Of a stretch of 64,000 nucleotides of DNA, positions 20,272 to 32,317 are shown in pieces (positions within the stretch are counted from its first letter, which is position 1; the number at the start of each line of letters is the position of its first letter). The notes under the pieces were generated by a model. It was not told the origin of the DNA and did not search any database. It saw nothing but the letters and a program-made list of their open reading frames with translations. Source of the DNA: Gautieria morchelliformis (Eukaryota > Basidiomycota > Agaricomycetes > Gomphales > Gomphaceae); assembly GCA_015179125.1 (NCBI GenBank), contig WHVA01000066.1, positions 248,001 to 312,000 of the forward strand, written 5' to 3'. A program made the position numbers and the translations under genes.

Positions 20272-22215
20272 TAATATCTTAGGAAGGCCTGATTCCAACA
20301 GCATGGCACGAGTTCTCTCAGTGAGAGTTCGGTTCAGACGTTCAGCAGCACCATTAGACTCTGATGTGTCATGTACCGTCAACCGATGCTTCATGCCTTG
20401 TTTGGCTAGGTACTGTTCAAATTCAGAGCTTGTATATTCGCCCCCTCGATCAGAAACAAGTGCCTTGATGTGCACATTTCTCTGTCGAAGCATTAAAGCC
20501 TCGTAGAGCTTGTACTTTGAGAATACTTCTGATTTGTTCGCCATGAGATAGATCACTGATTCCCTTGAGTAATCATCAATAAAAGAGACATAATATGACT
20601 TTTTATCGATCGTGAGGTGCCTTGCAGGTCCCCAGATATCAGAATAAATTCTATCACCAAATTGTGATGTTCGGTCTCTGGGTTCTCTAGGAAGAGGTTT
20701 GCATGCAATCTTGGATTGAATGCACACATCACAGACAATTCTATCATCTGTGGAGCTCAGTTCAATGCCCAATATCATGCCACGATTGAGTAAATGTTGT
20801 AGGGACTTCTGTGAGATGTGCCCCATTTTTTGATGAATTTCCATGGCAGACAAACACATATGGGCTTGAGCGCTTGGTGACTGGAGGTCTAGTCGATATA
20901 AGCCATTGACCTTCGGTGCTTGCATCAATATCTTTCCAGCAGTGTTAGATATTGTGCATTTCTGGCCACCGAGTCGAATATTGTAGCCAGCATCATCGCA
21001 CCGACCGATTGAGACGAGGGTAGCAGCAATTTTCGGTGCATAGTATGTATCTTGCAACATGACTTCTACTGTTTTATCTCCAACCTTATTGGATAATACG
21101 AGCAGTCCTGAGCCGAAGGCATCAAAAGTGCCTTTGTTGGCTGCTCGGATAGTCCTTGGCTGTGAGAATTGACAGTAGTTCCTCAATAAATTTTTATGAG
21201 AGCTCATGTGCGATGTCGTTCCAGTGTCGAGTATCACTATAACTCCTGAGGATGTGCTCGAATTAAAATTAGAGCACTCATCGAAATTGGTGAAGGCAAG
21301 ATGCCCATCATCACTTTCCCCAGAAGAGGTCTCTTCTTCAGCAACATTCGCTTTTGCTTTACCCTTCTTCTTCTTTTTGCCTTTGGCCTTTTTCTTCTGA
21401 TGTGGCCCTTGACCTTCTTTACCACCTCCTTTAGCCCAGCAATTCTCGATAGTGTGTCCAGGCTTTTTGCAGTTGGTGCATACATGCGCCTTCTGCGCCT
21501 TCTGGTCCTTCTTGGTAGATGAACCAATAAACACCTGCTCTTCTTGCGGGAGTGTTTTCTTCCTGTCATACTGAGCCTTTAGTACCCTAATAATGTCATC
21601 AGGGACTAAGGGCCTCCCGCATTCTTCAAGCAAAGTGGTAAGGGCATTCATGACAGCCTCATAGGATGGTGGAAGTGACGCAAGGATTATGTCCATGAAT
21701 TCTTCTTCAGAAACTCTGGCTCCCATCTCATTAAGACGAGCATATAGGTCTTGGGCCTTGTCCAAATGGTCTCTCAAGTCTCCATCCTCAGGACATCTCA
21801 TACTGCGGAGTCGTCTCTGCAGGCTGGTGAGGACCATCTTGGGCTTTTTGGTCATTTCATTGACCAGTGCATCCCAAGTCTCTTTTGCTGTCTTTTGTTT
21901 CTGTAGCATCAGAGCTAGTGACTCTGACACTGCGACGATGATTTGGGTCTTGGCTTGTCCTTCTCTAGCAAGATATCTCTCCAGCTTCTTCTCCTCAGCC
22001 TTATCTATCTGAGTTTCCTCAGCTTCTGTAAGAATATGGCCTGAGGGCATGACTGGAGGATCAGGAGGTCGAATGACTCTCCCTTCTACATGCTTGAGTA
22101 GATTTTTGGACTCGAAATAGCTGATGAGAGTGGCTCACCACAATGGCCAATTACTTCCATCTGTAGCAAGCTTCTCAACACCCAAAAGCTTCTGTGAAGT
22201 GTCTCTGGGGCCCAT
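20272..22215 (-). pseudogene. Copia 1: gag, protease, integrase core
   Basis: The start is the ATG at 22215 (MGPRDTSQKLLGVEKLATDG). After one in-frame stop at 22137 the frame stays open for 593 residues. It contains the gag (UBN2-like, LVNEMTKKPKMVLTSLQRRL), a CCHC knuckle CTNCKKPGHTIENC, a Lys-rich stretch, the protease DTGTTSHMSS, the pre-integrase HQKMGHISQKSLQHL with CDVCIQSK, and the integrase core. The core residues are D in YSDIWGP, D in LVSDRGGEY and E in SNGAAERLNRT. It stops after SGLPKIL. Confidence 0.92.
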
Positions 22216-22561
22216 AACCCTGTAGAGGACAGGAATTATAGGCAGTAGGACTGGACTTGGTACTCAAAAGAAGACTAGAAATCAATTCACTCTCTCAGTG
22301 AATTTGGTTGTGATAAGCGCCCATAGAACGTAGCGCGTTCGTGAACAGCTGCAGCTCAAAAAGGAAACTTGTCCACACCACCCACAAAGGGTCGGTTGGA
22401 CAGAACATGAAAAGAAGGAGAAATACAGCTTCGAAAAATCAAAGAAAAATTTGACAAATCATAGAATGAATGTCAGCATGATTTCAGGTCAAAAATCAAA
22501 AGAAATTTGAATGGTGGAATCTATTTGGCTTGATTTTGGTGCAGGAGCATAAATGCACCCA
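22216..22561. other. 5' untranslated region or LTR remnant of copia 1
   Basis: It precedes the copia gag start. It lacks a recognisable TG..CA boundary and no duplicate of it is seen in the window. No gene is visible. Confidence 0.3.
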
Positions 22562-22656
22562 ACAGGGAAACCCGAAGGAAAGCCGAGAATAACCTGAGGT
22601 TCCCAAACGAGAGCTGAAGCCGAGCTTCGGTCCAGATTCTGGAACAGATCGTAACA
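22562..22656 (-). repeat. Fragment of a family B gypsy LTR
   Basis: GGGAAACCCGAAGG... AGCTGAAGCCGAGCTTCGGT ... GATCGTAACA matches the right part of the B1 LTR at 32950-33044 almost base for base. Only this ~95 bp is present. Confidence 0.75.
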
Positions 22657-22715
22657 CACGCTGCGCTTGTCCCTATGACAAATAGGGAGGGGGGAGCATG
22701 CGACTGGTCAGGGGC

Positions 22716-23445
22716 ACACAACTCTCAGTTTGAGCTGGATAAGATACAAGTTATAGATTTCACCAGGAAGTGTGAGAAAGACCCAATGATGCCCAGTAAG
22801 ACCAGACCACTCTGAGGGCAATCCATCGACATCAATGGAACCATCATAACTCCTTCCTCCTCACATAAACTCCTTGGCATGATTCTTGACCAGGAACTCC
22901 GGTTCAAGGAGCATGCTGCTTATGCCACAGCCAAGGGCACAGACTGGATAATGCAATTCAGGTGGCTGTCCAAGCCGATGAAAGGGATGGCATATTGGAA
23001 CATGCAGCAACTATACCTGGCAATAGTGGTCCCCAAGATGCTGTATGGGGCAGATGTGTGGTACACACCAGTAAGGAGGAAAGAAGAAGGTGGAAAGGTG
23101 GTGGGCTTTGTAGGAGTAGCAGGTAAGTTAGCACGGGTCCAGAGGATGGCCTCAGTATATATCACCAGCGCCCTCCGCTACCGCCACTGACCTTCTCGAT
23201 GTACACGCAGAGCTGCTCCCTATGAGCCTCAGGTTAGACAAGCACACACATAGTGCGACACTTAGGTTGCTCTCCCTCCCCCTAGATCACCCATTGCACC
23301 CATGACTCAAGAGAACTGCCAGGTACATAAAAAGGCACAGGTCGCCACTGTATGAACTCTTACATGCACACAAATTGCAACCCAGTGAGGTTGAAACCAT
23401 ACAATCTACCCATCACGACCCACTGTGGCTCCCACCAGTCCAAGG
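22716..23445 (+). pseudogene. LINE reverse transcriptase C-terminal fragment
   Basis: Plus-strand translation gives HNSQFELDKIQVIDFTRKC, LLGMILDQELRFKEHAAYA, YLAIVVPKMLYGADVWYTP, GKLARVQRMASVYITSALR and a broken continuation (LRLDKHTHSATLRLLSLPL, PLYELLHAHKLQPSEVETI). This is the thumb and post-RT region of a Tad/I-type LINE. The same LARVQRMA block opens the LINE at 57298. A stop interrupts near 22813. Both ends are truncated, with no tail or duplication, so this is an old fragment. It joins a gypsy C integrase at about 23445. Confidence 0.8.
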
Positions 23446-24250
23446 ATGAAATCTGTGAAGGAGGAAAGAAAGGGAGAAGGAAGAGGAATAATGTGGTATG
23501 TTATTATATGCAAGCGAGAACAAGGCAAGTAGCAAGGCCCAGTCATCCCTATTTAGACTCATGTAGGTCTGGAGTACTGTTTCCAGGATTTGGTTCATAA
23601 TCTCCATTTGTCCATCTGCTTGAGGATGGTATGCCATAGTAAGAGCTCTTCTCATTCCTATAAGTTTGCCGATTTCCTTCCAGAAGGTGCTAGTCCACCT
23701 GGAATCTCTATCAGATACAATCTGTCTAGGGATTCCAAATTTGGAAATAATATGCTCAAAGAATAGTTTAACAGTATCTTCCTCATTAACTGTGCATTAA
23801 CTGTGCTGTTAGTGGGATTGAAAGTAGCATACTTAGTGAGCTTTTCCACTATGACCAAGATACTGTCAAATCCATGACTGTCTGGTAATTCCATGACAAA
23901 GTCCATGGTGACAACTTCAAAAGGTTTATCCGGGATAGGCAAAGGTTGTAGCATTCCAAATAGTGCATGCCTTCTAGGTTTGGCCTTTTGACAAATATCG
24001 CAGCTGACAACAAACTTTTTGACATCTCTACTCATTCTAGACCAAAAATAAGTAGAGGACAGTTTGTTGTAAGTCCTATGATAGGGCTCCTTCAATGATT
24101 TTGTCATGGACCTCACTGAGGAGTCTGGATTGTTCACTTTTGGGGATGCACAACCTGTCATTCCCATTCCAGTCTTCAAAGTACAAAAGACTATCATTCT
24201 CATAGAACAAGCGTCGCCTGCACTTCACTTCGGCGAATGGGTTGGGTAAG
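23446..24250 (-). pseudogene. Gypsy C: integrase (3' half of a split element)
   Basis: On the minus strand it gives NPFAEVKCRRRLFYENDSLL, the HHCC region (HRTYNKLSSTYFWSRMSRDV, CDICQKAK), the core D in VTMDFVMELPDSHGFD, and TMAYHPQADGQMEIMNQILE near 23620, in which M replaces the T of the usual TE. DDWALLLALFSLAYNN follows. The second catalytic Asp region (about 23700) is frame-broken. It is cut at about 23445 by the LINE fragment. Its missing N-terminal side lies at 32318-32605, across the Helitron block. Confidence 0.8.
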
Positions 24251-24437
24251 AGGAGGCAACAACTGGGATAAGTGGGCAAGAGTAGTATGTGTACATTACA
24301 AAGGGAAGTAAAAGAGGAGACATTTTTAGTACAACGTGTACATTACAGGAATGCTCATGAAGAGGGGATGAATTAGTGTGACAGTGAAAACGTACGTGTG
24401 GGAAACCTTTTCTTTGAAATTCAACATGTTGAAAAAT

Positions 24438-25314
24438 TCATGGGGATAAAAGGGTAAGAGTCTGTGAATTAAAAGCCGTGTGGGGTGAAGGTGAAAATAA
24501 AAAAGAAAGAGGCTTACCGGATAGGGGGGAAATGTCAGGGAGATGTAATTCAGAAGGACAATCGTTATGCGAGATTCTGTCCTGTGTCTGTTTGTCATTA
24601 GCGAGAGCGAGGGGAAACTCTCCATGGTGTGGGGGAAGAGCAGGGTCCATGGGAGAAGGGTGATTGCTGAGGTGGTGAGGGAGTACAGGACCCATGAAGT
24701 CAGGTGCAATGTTAACGGTGACATCATCTAGGGCAATATTAAGCTGTCCGAAGGTGTTCATGCCACGGAGAGTTCCATAGACGTAAACAGATGTGCCGAC
24801 ATCAAGGGTAGGGGATTGATTGTGGGGTAGAGAGTCATGGTGACAGACACATCTAAGAAAGGAGAGGTGGGGTTAGAGTCACCATGGAAGGAAGGGACAC
24901 GTACTCCAAGAGGAAACTGTTCATGCAATCTCTGACATAGTCGGCGACAGCAAGATTGAAGGTGTGAGTGCGGGAATGCGAGTCATATTCGGCGTTCACA
25001 ATAGTACTGATAGCGGAAACAGCAACGGAGTCATGAAGGGAGGGGGAAGGTTCGGATTTGTCCTAAGTGGAAAGGGAAATAACGTCTATGAAAACGGGGG
25101 CAAAGCGAGGGGCGAAGATGTGCCCTAGGACGTGCACGGGGGTGCCATCTGGAAGGAGAGGGTTTTCTGGCAGACTGTAAACCTTTATTTGCAGAGGCAG
25201 GGTACTATCAGGTAACCCTTCGAGGATAGCGTCGTAAAAAGAATACTGAGGTGAAGACGCACAGCGATGTCCATGTCGAAGAGAGACGCTGGTGGCCAAG
25301 GTAACGCTAGACAT
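24438..25314 (-). pseudogene. Helitron-associated gene, downstream copy (possible OB-fold/ssDNA-binding protein)
   Basis: Starts at ATG 25314 (MSSVTLATSVSLRHGHRC). Blocks are FYDAILEGLPDSTLPLQIKV, VHVLGHIFAPRFAPVFIDV, then a stop at 25063 and HTFNLAVADYVRDCMNSFLL. After a probable intron near 24860-24920 it reads VYVYGTLRGMNTFGQLNIAL and DDVTVNIAP. Each block has a counterpart in the gene at 30690-31592, so the two are paralogues. Short beta-rich segments repeated twice (V.VLG.IF.P, VYVYGTLRG) suggest OB folds as in RPA-like proteins carried by some Helitrons. That is inference from pattern and context only. Confidence 0.5.
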
Positions 25315-25966
25315 TTGAAAGAGATGAAGGGAGAAAGAGGGGATGTGGCTAATAAAGTCGAGGGGCATTAGGGACTGCAGGGAAAAAGGAGGACAATGGG
25401 AGGGAAAGAGGAAGGAGATGGGATGCCAGGAGGAGGGCGACGGCAGACAGGAGAATGGACGTCGAAAGAGAGACATTAGGAGAGAAAAGGGAAAAAAGGG
25501 AAAAAGTTTCATTCAGAAGTAAAGGTATAATAGAACGGTTTAAGAGGTTGTAGTAGATAAAGCTCGGGTTGAAGAGGCAGCCGTATGTGGTGAAACGTTG
25601 GCTGTCATGGACACGGGGATAGTTACATAGTACGATCGCGGATAGCGGGGAGGACAGGGTGAAGGACGGCGTAGGTATTGAGTAAGGTAATGTTGGACCA
25701 GAATGGGCCAGTGTCCGTCACATTAACCTTTGATATGGTTAACAGTCTAGGAACCGACGGTAATCAATAGGGGGGCGTACATTGGCAATCATGCAGCCAG
25801 GGAAGAGCGGTTGGTAGTGATAGTAGGTATGAATAGTGTATGGAGTACGCATGGTGTGTGTGGAAGTACGGTTAAATTTGGAGACTTGGGGGGGATGCTG
25901 AAAGAGTCACACATAGAAGGAAGTATACTGGTGATCTGAGGGGCGATTTAAAAAGAAGCTGTACAG

Positions 25967-28011
25967 TTATAGGGTGATTTCGTTGTAAATGATGTTCCTT
26001 GTTTCATGTTTGTCAGCAGCTAAGCGGATGCAGAGGTCATGTCTACATTGAATGTGAGACAGGGCGGTGTAGAGCTGACCGTGGCTGAAGACAGGAGTGG
26101 TGAGATCGACGACAATGCGATCAAGGGTGAGGCCCTGACAGCTGTGGGGTGAGAGAAGGTCTGTGTCATTCATTTCTTTGATGGAGTCAGCTGCGAGGTA
26201 CTTTTTTTCAGTCGTGTGGAGTCGGTGGAGGCAGATCGAGTTGTACATGTCGCATTGGGAATTAGTGGCTGCAAGAATAGAATGGGAAAGACACATGGAA
26301 GGATCGGTAACAATACGAGAAGGGAAGACGAAGTCGACAGCTTCAGGGGTGGTCTTTACTCGTTGTACAAAAGGTAGGGTAACCGTGGAGGAGGATCCAT
26401 TACCTATGGCATCCACAGCCGCAGCGAAGAGAGCGTCCTCTGCATTTCTGACAGGACGTATTAAGTGGCGAATGGAAAAATCTTGCCACAGAGGGGAACT
26501 ATGGATGGATGCATTGATCACGTCCATTTTTGAGCCCTTGCAGATGACAGGACACATTTGTCGGAAGTCGCCTAGAAGAACCATGATTTTACCTCCAAAG
26601 GATAGATCATTTTTCATGACCCATCGTAAAGTCTCGTCTACGCACGCGAGCACGGCACGATTTGCCATGGGAGCTTCGTCCCACAGGATAACGGACGCTT
26701 CCCTCAACAATTCTCCCCGGGGATTGTCTGCCTGAATGGGCGAAAGAAGGAGTTCCGAGCCGTTGTTCATGGGTACCTGTTAGGTTGGGTAAATCAGGGT
26801 GGGTACAGGGAGGCTAGAGGAGGGAATCTCACTTTAAATGTAGCGTGAGTCGTTCTTCCCCCTGGGTAAATTTGAGCTGCGAAGGCTGAGGTTGCTGTGG
26901 CCAAAACGATCTCTTGTTTATGATGGCGGCTGTCACAAACGGCATTCATTAGGAACGTCTTCCCTCGACCGGCGGGACCGTCGACGAACAGGTGTAGGCA
27001 TTGTTTAGCGTCAGCGGCATGGGTTATTTCTGTAAAGATAGCAGCTTGTTCTTGGTTAAAGTGAGCAAGGGAGATCTGACAGCGGTGGTAAAGTATGTCA
27101 CGGTCTCCCGACCATTCACGTAGTTCGTGAAGCACTTCATTGCCATGTATCCACGGCTCAGGTAAACCGAAGTCAGACAGTTGTTTGCCATATTCATCAA
27201 GAGATTTGGAGAGATCGTTGAGAGCAGCCGTGTAAGCGGTTTCTCGACAGCCACGTTGCTGATATAGAAAATCTTGAGAGAACACATCTTTGAATAACGA
27301 CCAACTGTTGATGGGTAAAGGACAACAAATGTTTGTTAGAAATGAATGAACAACAAACGCAGGTGTTTTGGGGTGCAGAGGTTCTCAACGGCTTCCGATA
27401 TAGAAAAATCTCCTTTGGAGTGATCTACAAATAATCCTAGTTCTTTGGCTGCATGTTGATACGTTTGAGAGAGAGCACCGTGAATCATGCGAAGGTCTTT
27501 GAAGGATATGGCAGGCTTGTAGAGGAGAAGGCAACGTATATAAAAATGTTCTCCCTCAGAGGGACGTACTGACTGTAAGCATGTGACGTGTGGACAACGA
27601 TGTGTGTGTAGGATGACATGCATCATAGGAAGGCCCTGTGCATTTGGATATTCAACGTAGTACCAAGGATTTCCTTGATAGGCTAGGTTCAATTTCTGTA
27701 AGCGAAAGAGACGGTAATATTCGGAGTAGGTGATATCAGCAAAATTCCATGCATTGTCATCGTTGTCATGGAATACGCCATGCGGGCGAGAGAAGTACCG
27801 TTTCAGTTTGGACATTGATTTACCACCATTGGCAGATCGATGGTATTGGCGGTGAAGGGTGTCATCAGGTGTGTGAATGGGAAGAGGGGTTATATAAGGT
27901 TCCTTGGTAGTTACACGAACTCCCAATATTCTCCAAGCTGCTTCACCGGCCGATAAATACCGAGCATCCCGATCTCATCTACGGTGTCCTCACGAGAATG
28001 TTGTAGACGAA
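25967..28011 (-). pseudogene. Helitron: Rep C-terminal part and Pif1-like helicase
   Basis: After the solo LTR the minus strand continues LSAGEAAWRILGVRVTTKEP, the usual stretch between Rep and helicase, then an open run 27926-27336 (GNPWYYVEYPNAQGLPMMHV). The helicase follows with NQEQAAIFTEI, Walker A DGPAGRGKTFL (about 26950-26985), TATSAFAAQIYPGGRTTHAT, Walker B SVILWDEAPMA, LLGDFRQMCPV, and the C-terminal CQGLTLDRIVVDLTTPVFSH with GQLYTALSH. Stops fall near 26790 and 27330. The segment between DLLSPHS and CQGLTLD is shorter than usual, suggesting a small deletion. Helicases of this type unwind DNA during rolling-circle transposition. Confidence 0.88.
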
Positions 28012-28693
28012 TGTTACGACCGTTCATTTCCGACTTCCGACCCTCAGTTCCGCCACTCCTTCCGCCCCTCCAATAGTTCCGCACAACGTTCCGTCCCTCC
28101 GACATTTCCGACATTCCGCCCCTTGTACATTTCCCTTGTTCTTTCGACTCTATTACTCGGACCCACCGGACCCACCTCGCCATCCATCAAAACCATATAT
28201 CCGGTCACCCTTGTAGTTCGTTGTCAGATATGTTTTCCCGACCCCTTGTTCTTTGCCATTGTTCTACCTTACCCTGAACCCCCCTTGTAGTCCCATTGTT
28301 CCCAATTAGTTAGTTCCCACACATTGTACTCGACTTCCGCTTCCTCCGGAATTTGCTTAGTACAACACCATTACTTGTTGCTCTGCGCTTTGTATAAAAA
28401 CCCCCTCATGTATGTCTGTTATTCTGCAATCAGATAATCACCTTCGATACTTGATTTCCTTCGCTCCATCTCCTGTTCTTAGCACAGCGAGTCTAGCAAG
28501 ATCTCAGTCTCTCCGTCTTCCGCTTTCCGCCTCAGTTCCGCCTCAAGTTCCGACCAAACCTTTGGCTCAGTACTTTCCAACTTCCGACTCATTTCCGAAA
28601 TACCTAGGACGATAGTTCATTGGGGGCGCAACCTATAAGTTGAAGCCGCTGTCCTTTCCAGTTCCGACTTAGTGGAAATCTCGATACGTAACA
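28012..28693 (+). repeat. Solo LTR, family D, 682 bp, inside the Helitron Rep
   Basis: TGTTACGACC at 28012 and CGATACGTAACA ending at 28693, flanked by an exact 5-bp duplication ACGAA at 28007-28011 and 28694-28698. Related copies lie at 50044-50371 plus 58574-58900, at 62398-62820, and in part at 1-232. No internal element sequence remains, so it is a product of LTR-LTR recombination. Confidence 0.92.
28393..28400 (+). promoter_or_regulatory. TATA box of LTR-D
   Basis: TATAAAAA about 380 bp into the LTR. Its inverse (TTTTATAC) occurs at the matching place in the other copies near 50336 and 62439. It sets the transcription direction of the family as plus here. Confidence 0.55.
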
Positions 28694-28698
28694 ACGAA

Positions 28699-30034
28699 CA
28701 GATGCATGATCCGGTCCTGGGGACTTGTTGAACATAATAAGGGATATGTGTGGAAACAGTCACCTTTATGAATATACTTGAAGATATATTGGAATAAATG
28801 GCCACTACCCAAAGCTTCAAAATTGATATGACATTGATATTTTTTGATAAAAGGAAGACAGTAAGGAACGACCATCTCATCTCCAGGACGTCGACGCCGG
28901 TAAGTGACGCATCCACCATTGTCAAAAGTGGTGGACTGTTGTAGTTCTCGTGGATACTTGAAGCGACAGGTACGAATACCGTTACATGCTTTTTGACAAT
29001 AACATGAGCATGGACGATTGGAGGGAGGATGGCTATGGAGCATATGAGTCCGAATGAGAGCAGCATCTTCAGGATCGTCTGGGATTTCAGCTGAAATGAC
29101 ACGATCGATGTCTTGGGGGGTAATACAATCAGACGCATATTTGATAAGAATGTGAGAATGAGGGAGCCCCTGTTTTTGAAACTCTATGCAATATATCAGA
29201 TACAATCGAGGACCTGCATTGGGAAACATGGACAAGAGCGAGTGGAGGAAATGGGTTAATTTTCGTTTGAAGACACGACAAACGACCAGGGGGACGTCTT
29301 CAAAACCTTGACCGGGCCGCAGCTGCTGGGTTATTTCAGGCCAATGTGGATTGCAAGTCATCGTAATAAAAAACGTAGGCGGCCCATACATCGACGCCAA
29401 AGCTAGCGCGTCCGCAATCTGCTCTGATGCCCACTTCTTCGAACCAAGGAAGGAGGCAGGTAAGTAGACATTCTCGGATGCCGTTTCACCTGCCTCTCGA
29501 GGTTGATTATGACAGATATAGTTGAGCCTGCACTCGAGGTCATGAGTGAACATATCAACAATGTATTCATTTGATAACCGGCCAAACATTTGAAACCGTG
29601 GTTCACGTAGAAGCCTCGCTCGATAATACCACATCTGTGTTGAAACACAGTCGCTGTCAGCAGAACCCACGGATACACCGACACCTTCCTTTACACCCCA
29701 TCCCATAGTTCCATGAGGAAAAAGTAAGGGATACGCTAAGGGTTCCCATAGGCGGCTGATAGCTGGAATTGATTGGTTGCTTCCACCCACTCTGGCGACA
29801 GATAGAGTCTGAGGATGGACATTGGATCATGCCGTGTTTTGAAAGCACATCACAGTGGCGATCTAAGAGGGCATATAAGGTACATAAAGGGAAAAATATA
29901 GGGAAGCCAACTTCATTGGTGGGAGATGGATCTCTCAAAATTATAGAAGCCTGTGGATATTGGGAGGGTTGTATAGAAGCGAGTTGACGTATAGCGCCGA
30001 CAAAAGGATTGTGACATTCCAAGGCCTCCTTCAT
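28699..30034 (-). pseudogene. Helitron: HUH replication initiator (Rep)
   Basis: An open run (29790-28669) preceded by an N-terminal piece ECHNPFVGAIRQLASIQPS near 30020. Domain signs in order: EPLAYPLLFPHGTMGWG, FFITMTCNPHWPEITQQL, the HUH metal-binding motif in IEFQKQGLPHSHILIKY, the Cys-rich CSCYCQKACNGIRTCRFKYP, and the two catalytic tyrosines in LFQYIFKYIHKGD. HUH Reps nick one strand and join to it through tyrosine during rolling-circle transposition. The frame breaks near 29750 and at the LTR. The catalytic residues are still readable. Confidence 0.88.
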
Positions 30035-30689
30035 TGCAGCGGTCCACGCGGAAGGTAGGGTGTTGAACCAATTTTGATGAGAAGGGAGCCACGCAAGGAA
30101 ACCATTGTATAATATCCAATGCAGAGCTGAATCATGGTGACGGGGACATAGTCAATGGTAAAGACGTCCTTGTACGCTAAAGAACCCAGGTGGACCGTGC
30201 AAACCAGGAAATTCAGCGGTAGACTCCAGTGAAGCAAAAGAATAGATAATATTGAATATACGCAATAAAGAGGAGAGCCTAGGATCCTGGATAAAAACGT
30301 TGTATTCGCGAGGCAACGGTGAAAACAGTGGAACATCTGCTAATCATTTGCCTCCTTCACCGTAACAAAATCCAGACCATTCTCCTGTAAGGAGAGGAAG
30401 GTGGCAGTGGGAACATTCATGGAGCCGACCGCCAGCCTCCGCTCCCCAATGAAACATAGGTGTCGAAATCGAAGATATATGCCAGGTTGCCAAGGACGCA
30501 GACATGAACTTTCGCATTAGGAGAAACGATGCTGGGGATGAAAACGCACTAACTTTCCTCGCATGTGAAGGACGGACGAAAGCAGTTACATTTCAAACAG
30601 GGGTCAGGAGTAATACAGACAGATGAACTAAAAAGGCGCGAGAGGCCATGACAGCAAACCGGAGAGAAAACGAAAAAGAAAGAAAACAT
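30035..30689. other. Helitron interior, Rep N-terminal remnant and non-coding
   Basis: Possible N-terminal Rep exons lie on the minus strand (30336-30031), but frames are broken. From 30340 to 30690 I see nothing I can name. Confidence 0.3.
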
Positions 30690-31592
30690 TCAAGGTGTAA
30701 GCACCGCACGGCGCTTACCACTCCTTGTGGTAAGATTAGCCGCATCCGATTGGGAGCTGCCAGCGGATGAGGAAAACCACGGCTCCGATAGTCCATGCAC
30801 AGGGGGGGAAGCAGAACGACGGCTAGATTCCGAGATGGTCAGGAGGAAGTCATCTTCAATGGATGCCACTGCAAACTTGCAAGTGCATCGCTGAGTTCCA
30901 CCCTCGCTACCAGAAGGATGCCTGCCGCGAGCAGGACTCGTAGCACCTAGCGTGGCAGGCCCCACATTCAAGGTGACATTATCAACGATGATGCTCAAGT
31001 TACCCTGGTCGTTCACCCCCTTCAGTAACCCATACATATAAATGGCTGTGTTAACATTGGGAGTAGGGGTGTGATTCCAGCGAACGGAGTTCCCATCGTA
31101 GACACATCTCAGGAGGGGAACATCAGCGACAAATAAGAAAGGAAAGTAAGCAAATGCACTCAATGACAAACGCCTTCATCCCATCACGAACATAGTCAGA
31201 AACAGCAATGTTAAATGTATGCCTCTTCGAATCGTTGCAGTACTCCACATTATTAAGAACGGCTACGACAGCCCAAATAGCGACTAATGTATCATCAGGA
31301 ACGTTTTCTTCATAGTGCTCAGACACAGGATTACCGGGGTAAGGGGTGAGGGACATGACATCCATCAATATCTTGGACGATGGAGGCGCAAAGATGCGGC
31401 CCACAAGGCGGACGATGGTATCATCCCGTACAAGGCCATCACCAGGGGGACTGTAATGTCTGATCTCCATAGGGTGGAGACTTTTACCGAGTCCCTCAAG
31501 GACTGTTTCATAGAAACAGTATACGTAGGTGACGTCGTCTGACGATGGCCTCCTCGAAGGCAAACATTCGCAGAGGGGGTGACAGTGGACAT
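30690..31592 (-). pseudogene. Helitron-associated gene, upstream copy (possible OB-fold/ssDNA-binding protein)
   Basis: Starts at ATG 31592 (MSTVTPSANVCLRGGHRQ), with a one-base frame change soon after. It then reads FYETVLEGLGKSLHPMEIRH, DTIVRLVGRIFAPPSSKIL, and HTFNIAVSDYVRDGMKAFVI. After an intron at about 31070-31140 it continues IYMYGLLKGVNDQGNLSIIV, DNVTLNVGPATLG and a Ser/Gly-rich acidic tail. It is related along its whole length to the gene at 24438-25314, but clearly diverged. It precedes Rep in transcription order. The role is inferred as for its paralogue; no catalytic motif is visible. Confidence 0.5.
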
Positions 31593-31851
31593 ATTGAGAG
31601 GCAAGGCTGAGAGAGAAAAACGGTGACAAACTAAGGGACGTGAAACCTCTGAAAAGGAATGCCGTTGGCGCCAGGGAGGCCATATCCTCGGAGAGACAAA
31701 GAGATTGTGGGAAGGTGACAGTGGACATATTGAGAGGCAAGGCTGAGAGAGAAAAACGGCGACGAACTAAGGGACGTGAAACCTCTGAAAAGGAACGCCG
31801 TTGGCGCCAGGGAGGCCGTATCCTCGGAGAGACAAAGAGATCATGGGAAGG
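31579..31851. repeat. Tandem duplication, period 136 bp
   Basis: The unit starting GTGACAGTGGACATATTGAG at 31579 recurs at 31715 with about a dozen differences, ending near 31851. The repeat covers the start codon region of the minus-strand gene above, so a second ATG in the same context lies upstream. Confidence 0.9.
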
Positions 31852-32317
31852 AAGGAAGAACAGGGGACGCAAAAGAGGAGTAATGGAGGAGAAACGACCA
31901 AAAAGGAAAACCGCCGCAACCAGGATGGGAGGGTACTCAGAGGGTGGCGAGAGAGAGGCCACTAAGCGAAAGGGAAGAATGGTCAGGCAGTTGCAAAACA
32001 AACAGATGGGGGGGTTGGATTGCGGACCATGGCATACTTCGAAAAAGGATGGAAAAGGAACCAATATCGACCTGGATCATGGCATACTGAGAGAGACAGG
32101 CACTATGCAGAGGGAAGGATGAAAAGGGGCACAGAAAAGACGCACAGGAGTTGAAAGCACAGAAAGGGAAAACGGCATGGACCCAGTCAGTGGCGTGCTA
32201 AGAGAGATGGTGGGGTAATCGAAGTGAATGGACAGAAAAGGAATGGTGGATGACGACCTGGATTGTGGCGTACTGAGAGACAGGCACCACGGAGAGGGAA
32301 CGATAAAGAGGGTGCTT

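Larger units (their letters stand above)
17831..22215 (-). mobile_element. Ty1/copia element 1 (gag-pol), broken, split by a SINE
   Basis: On the minus strand it runs gag, protease, integrase, RT, and stops abruptly at about 17831 within the RT/RNase H linker (IGSLMWAAVATQPDI), where gypsy A begins. The SINE at 17914-18637 separates the last 70 bp from the rest. Removing the SINE restores DQCPSTERGKKAMSKFPYRQ in one frame. Nonsense codons at 22137-22135 and 18732-18730 sit where arginine and glutamine codons would fit (CGA to TGA, CAA to TAA). Confidence 0.9.

Noticed and set aside
32100..32300. Tandem repeats as a satellite
   Set aside because: Two imperfect blocks sharing ACTGAGAGAC and GGCAC words near the Helitron edge, too few and too diverged for a satellite.
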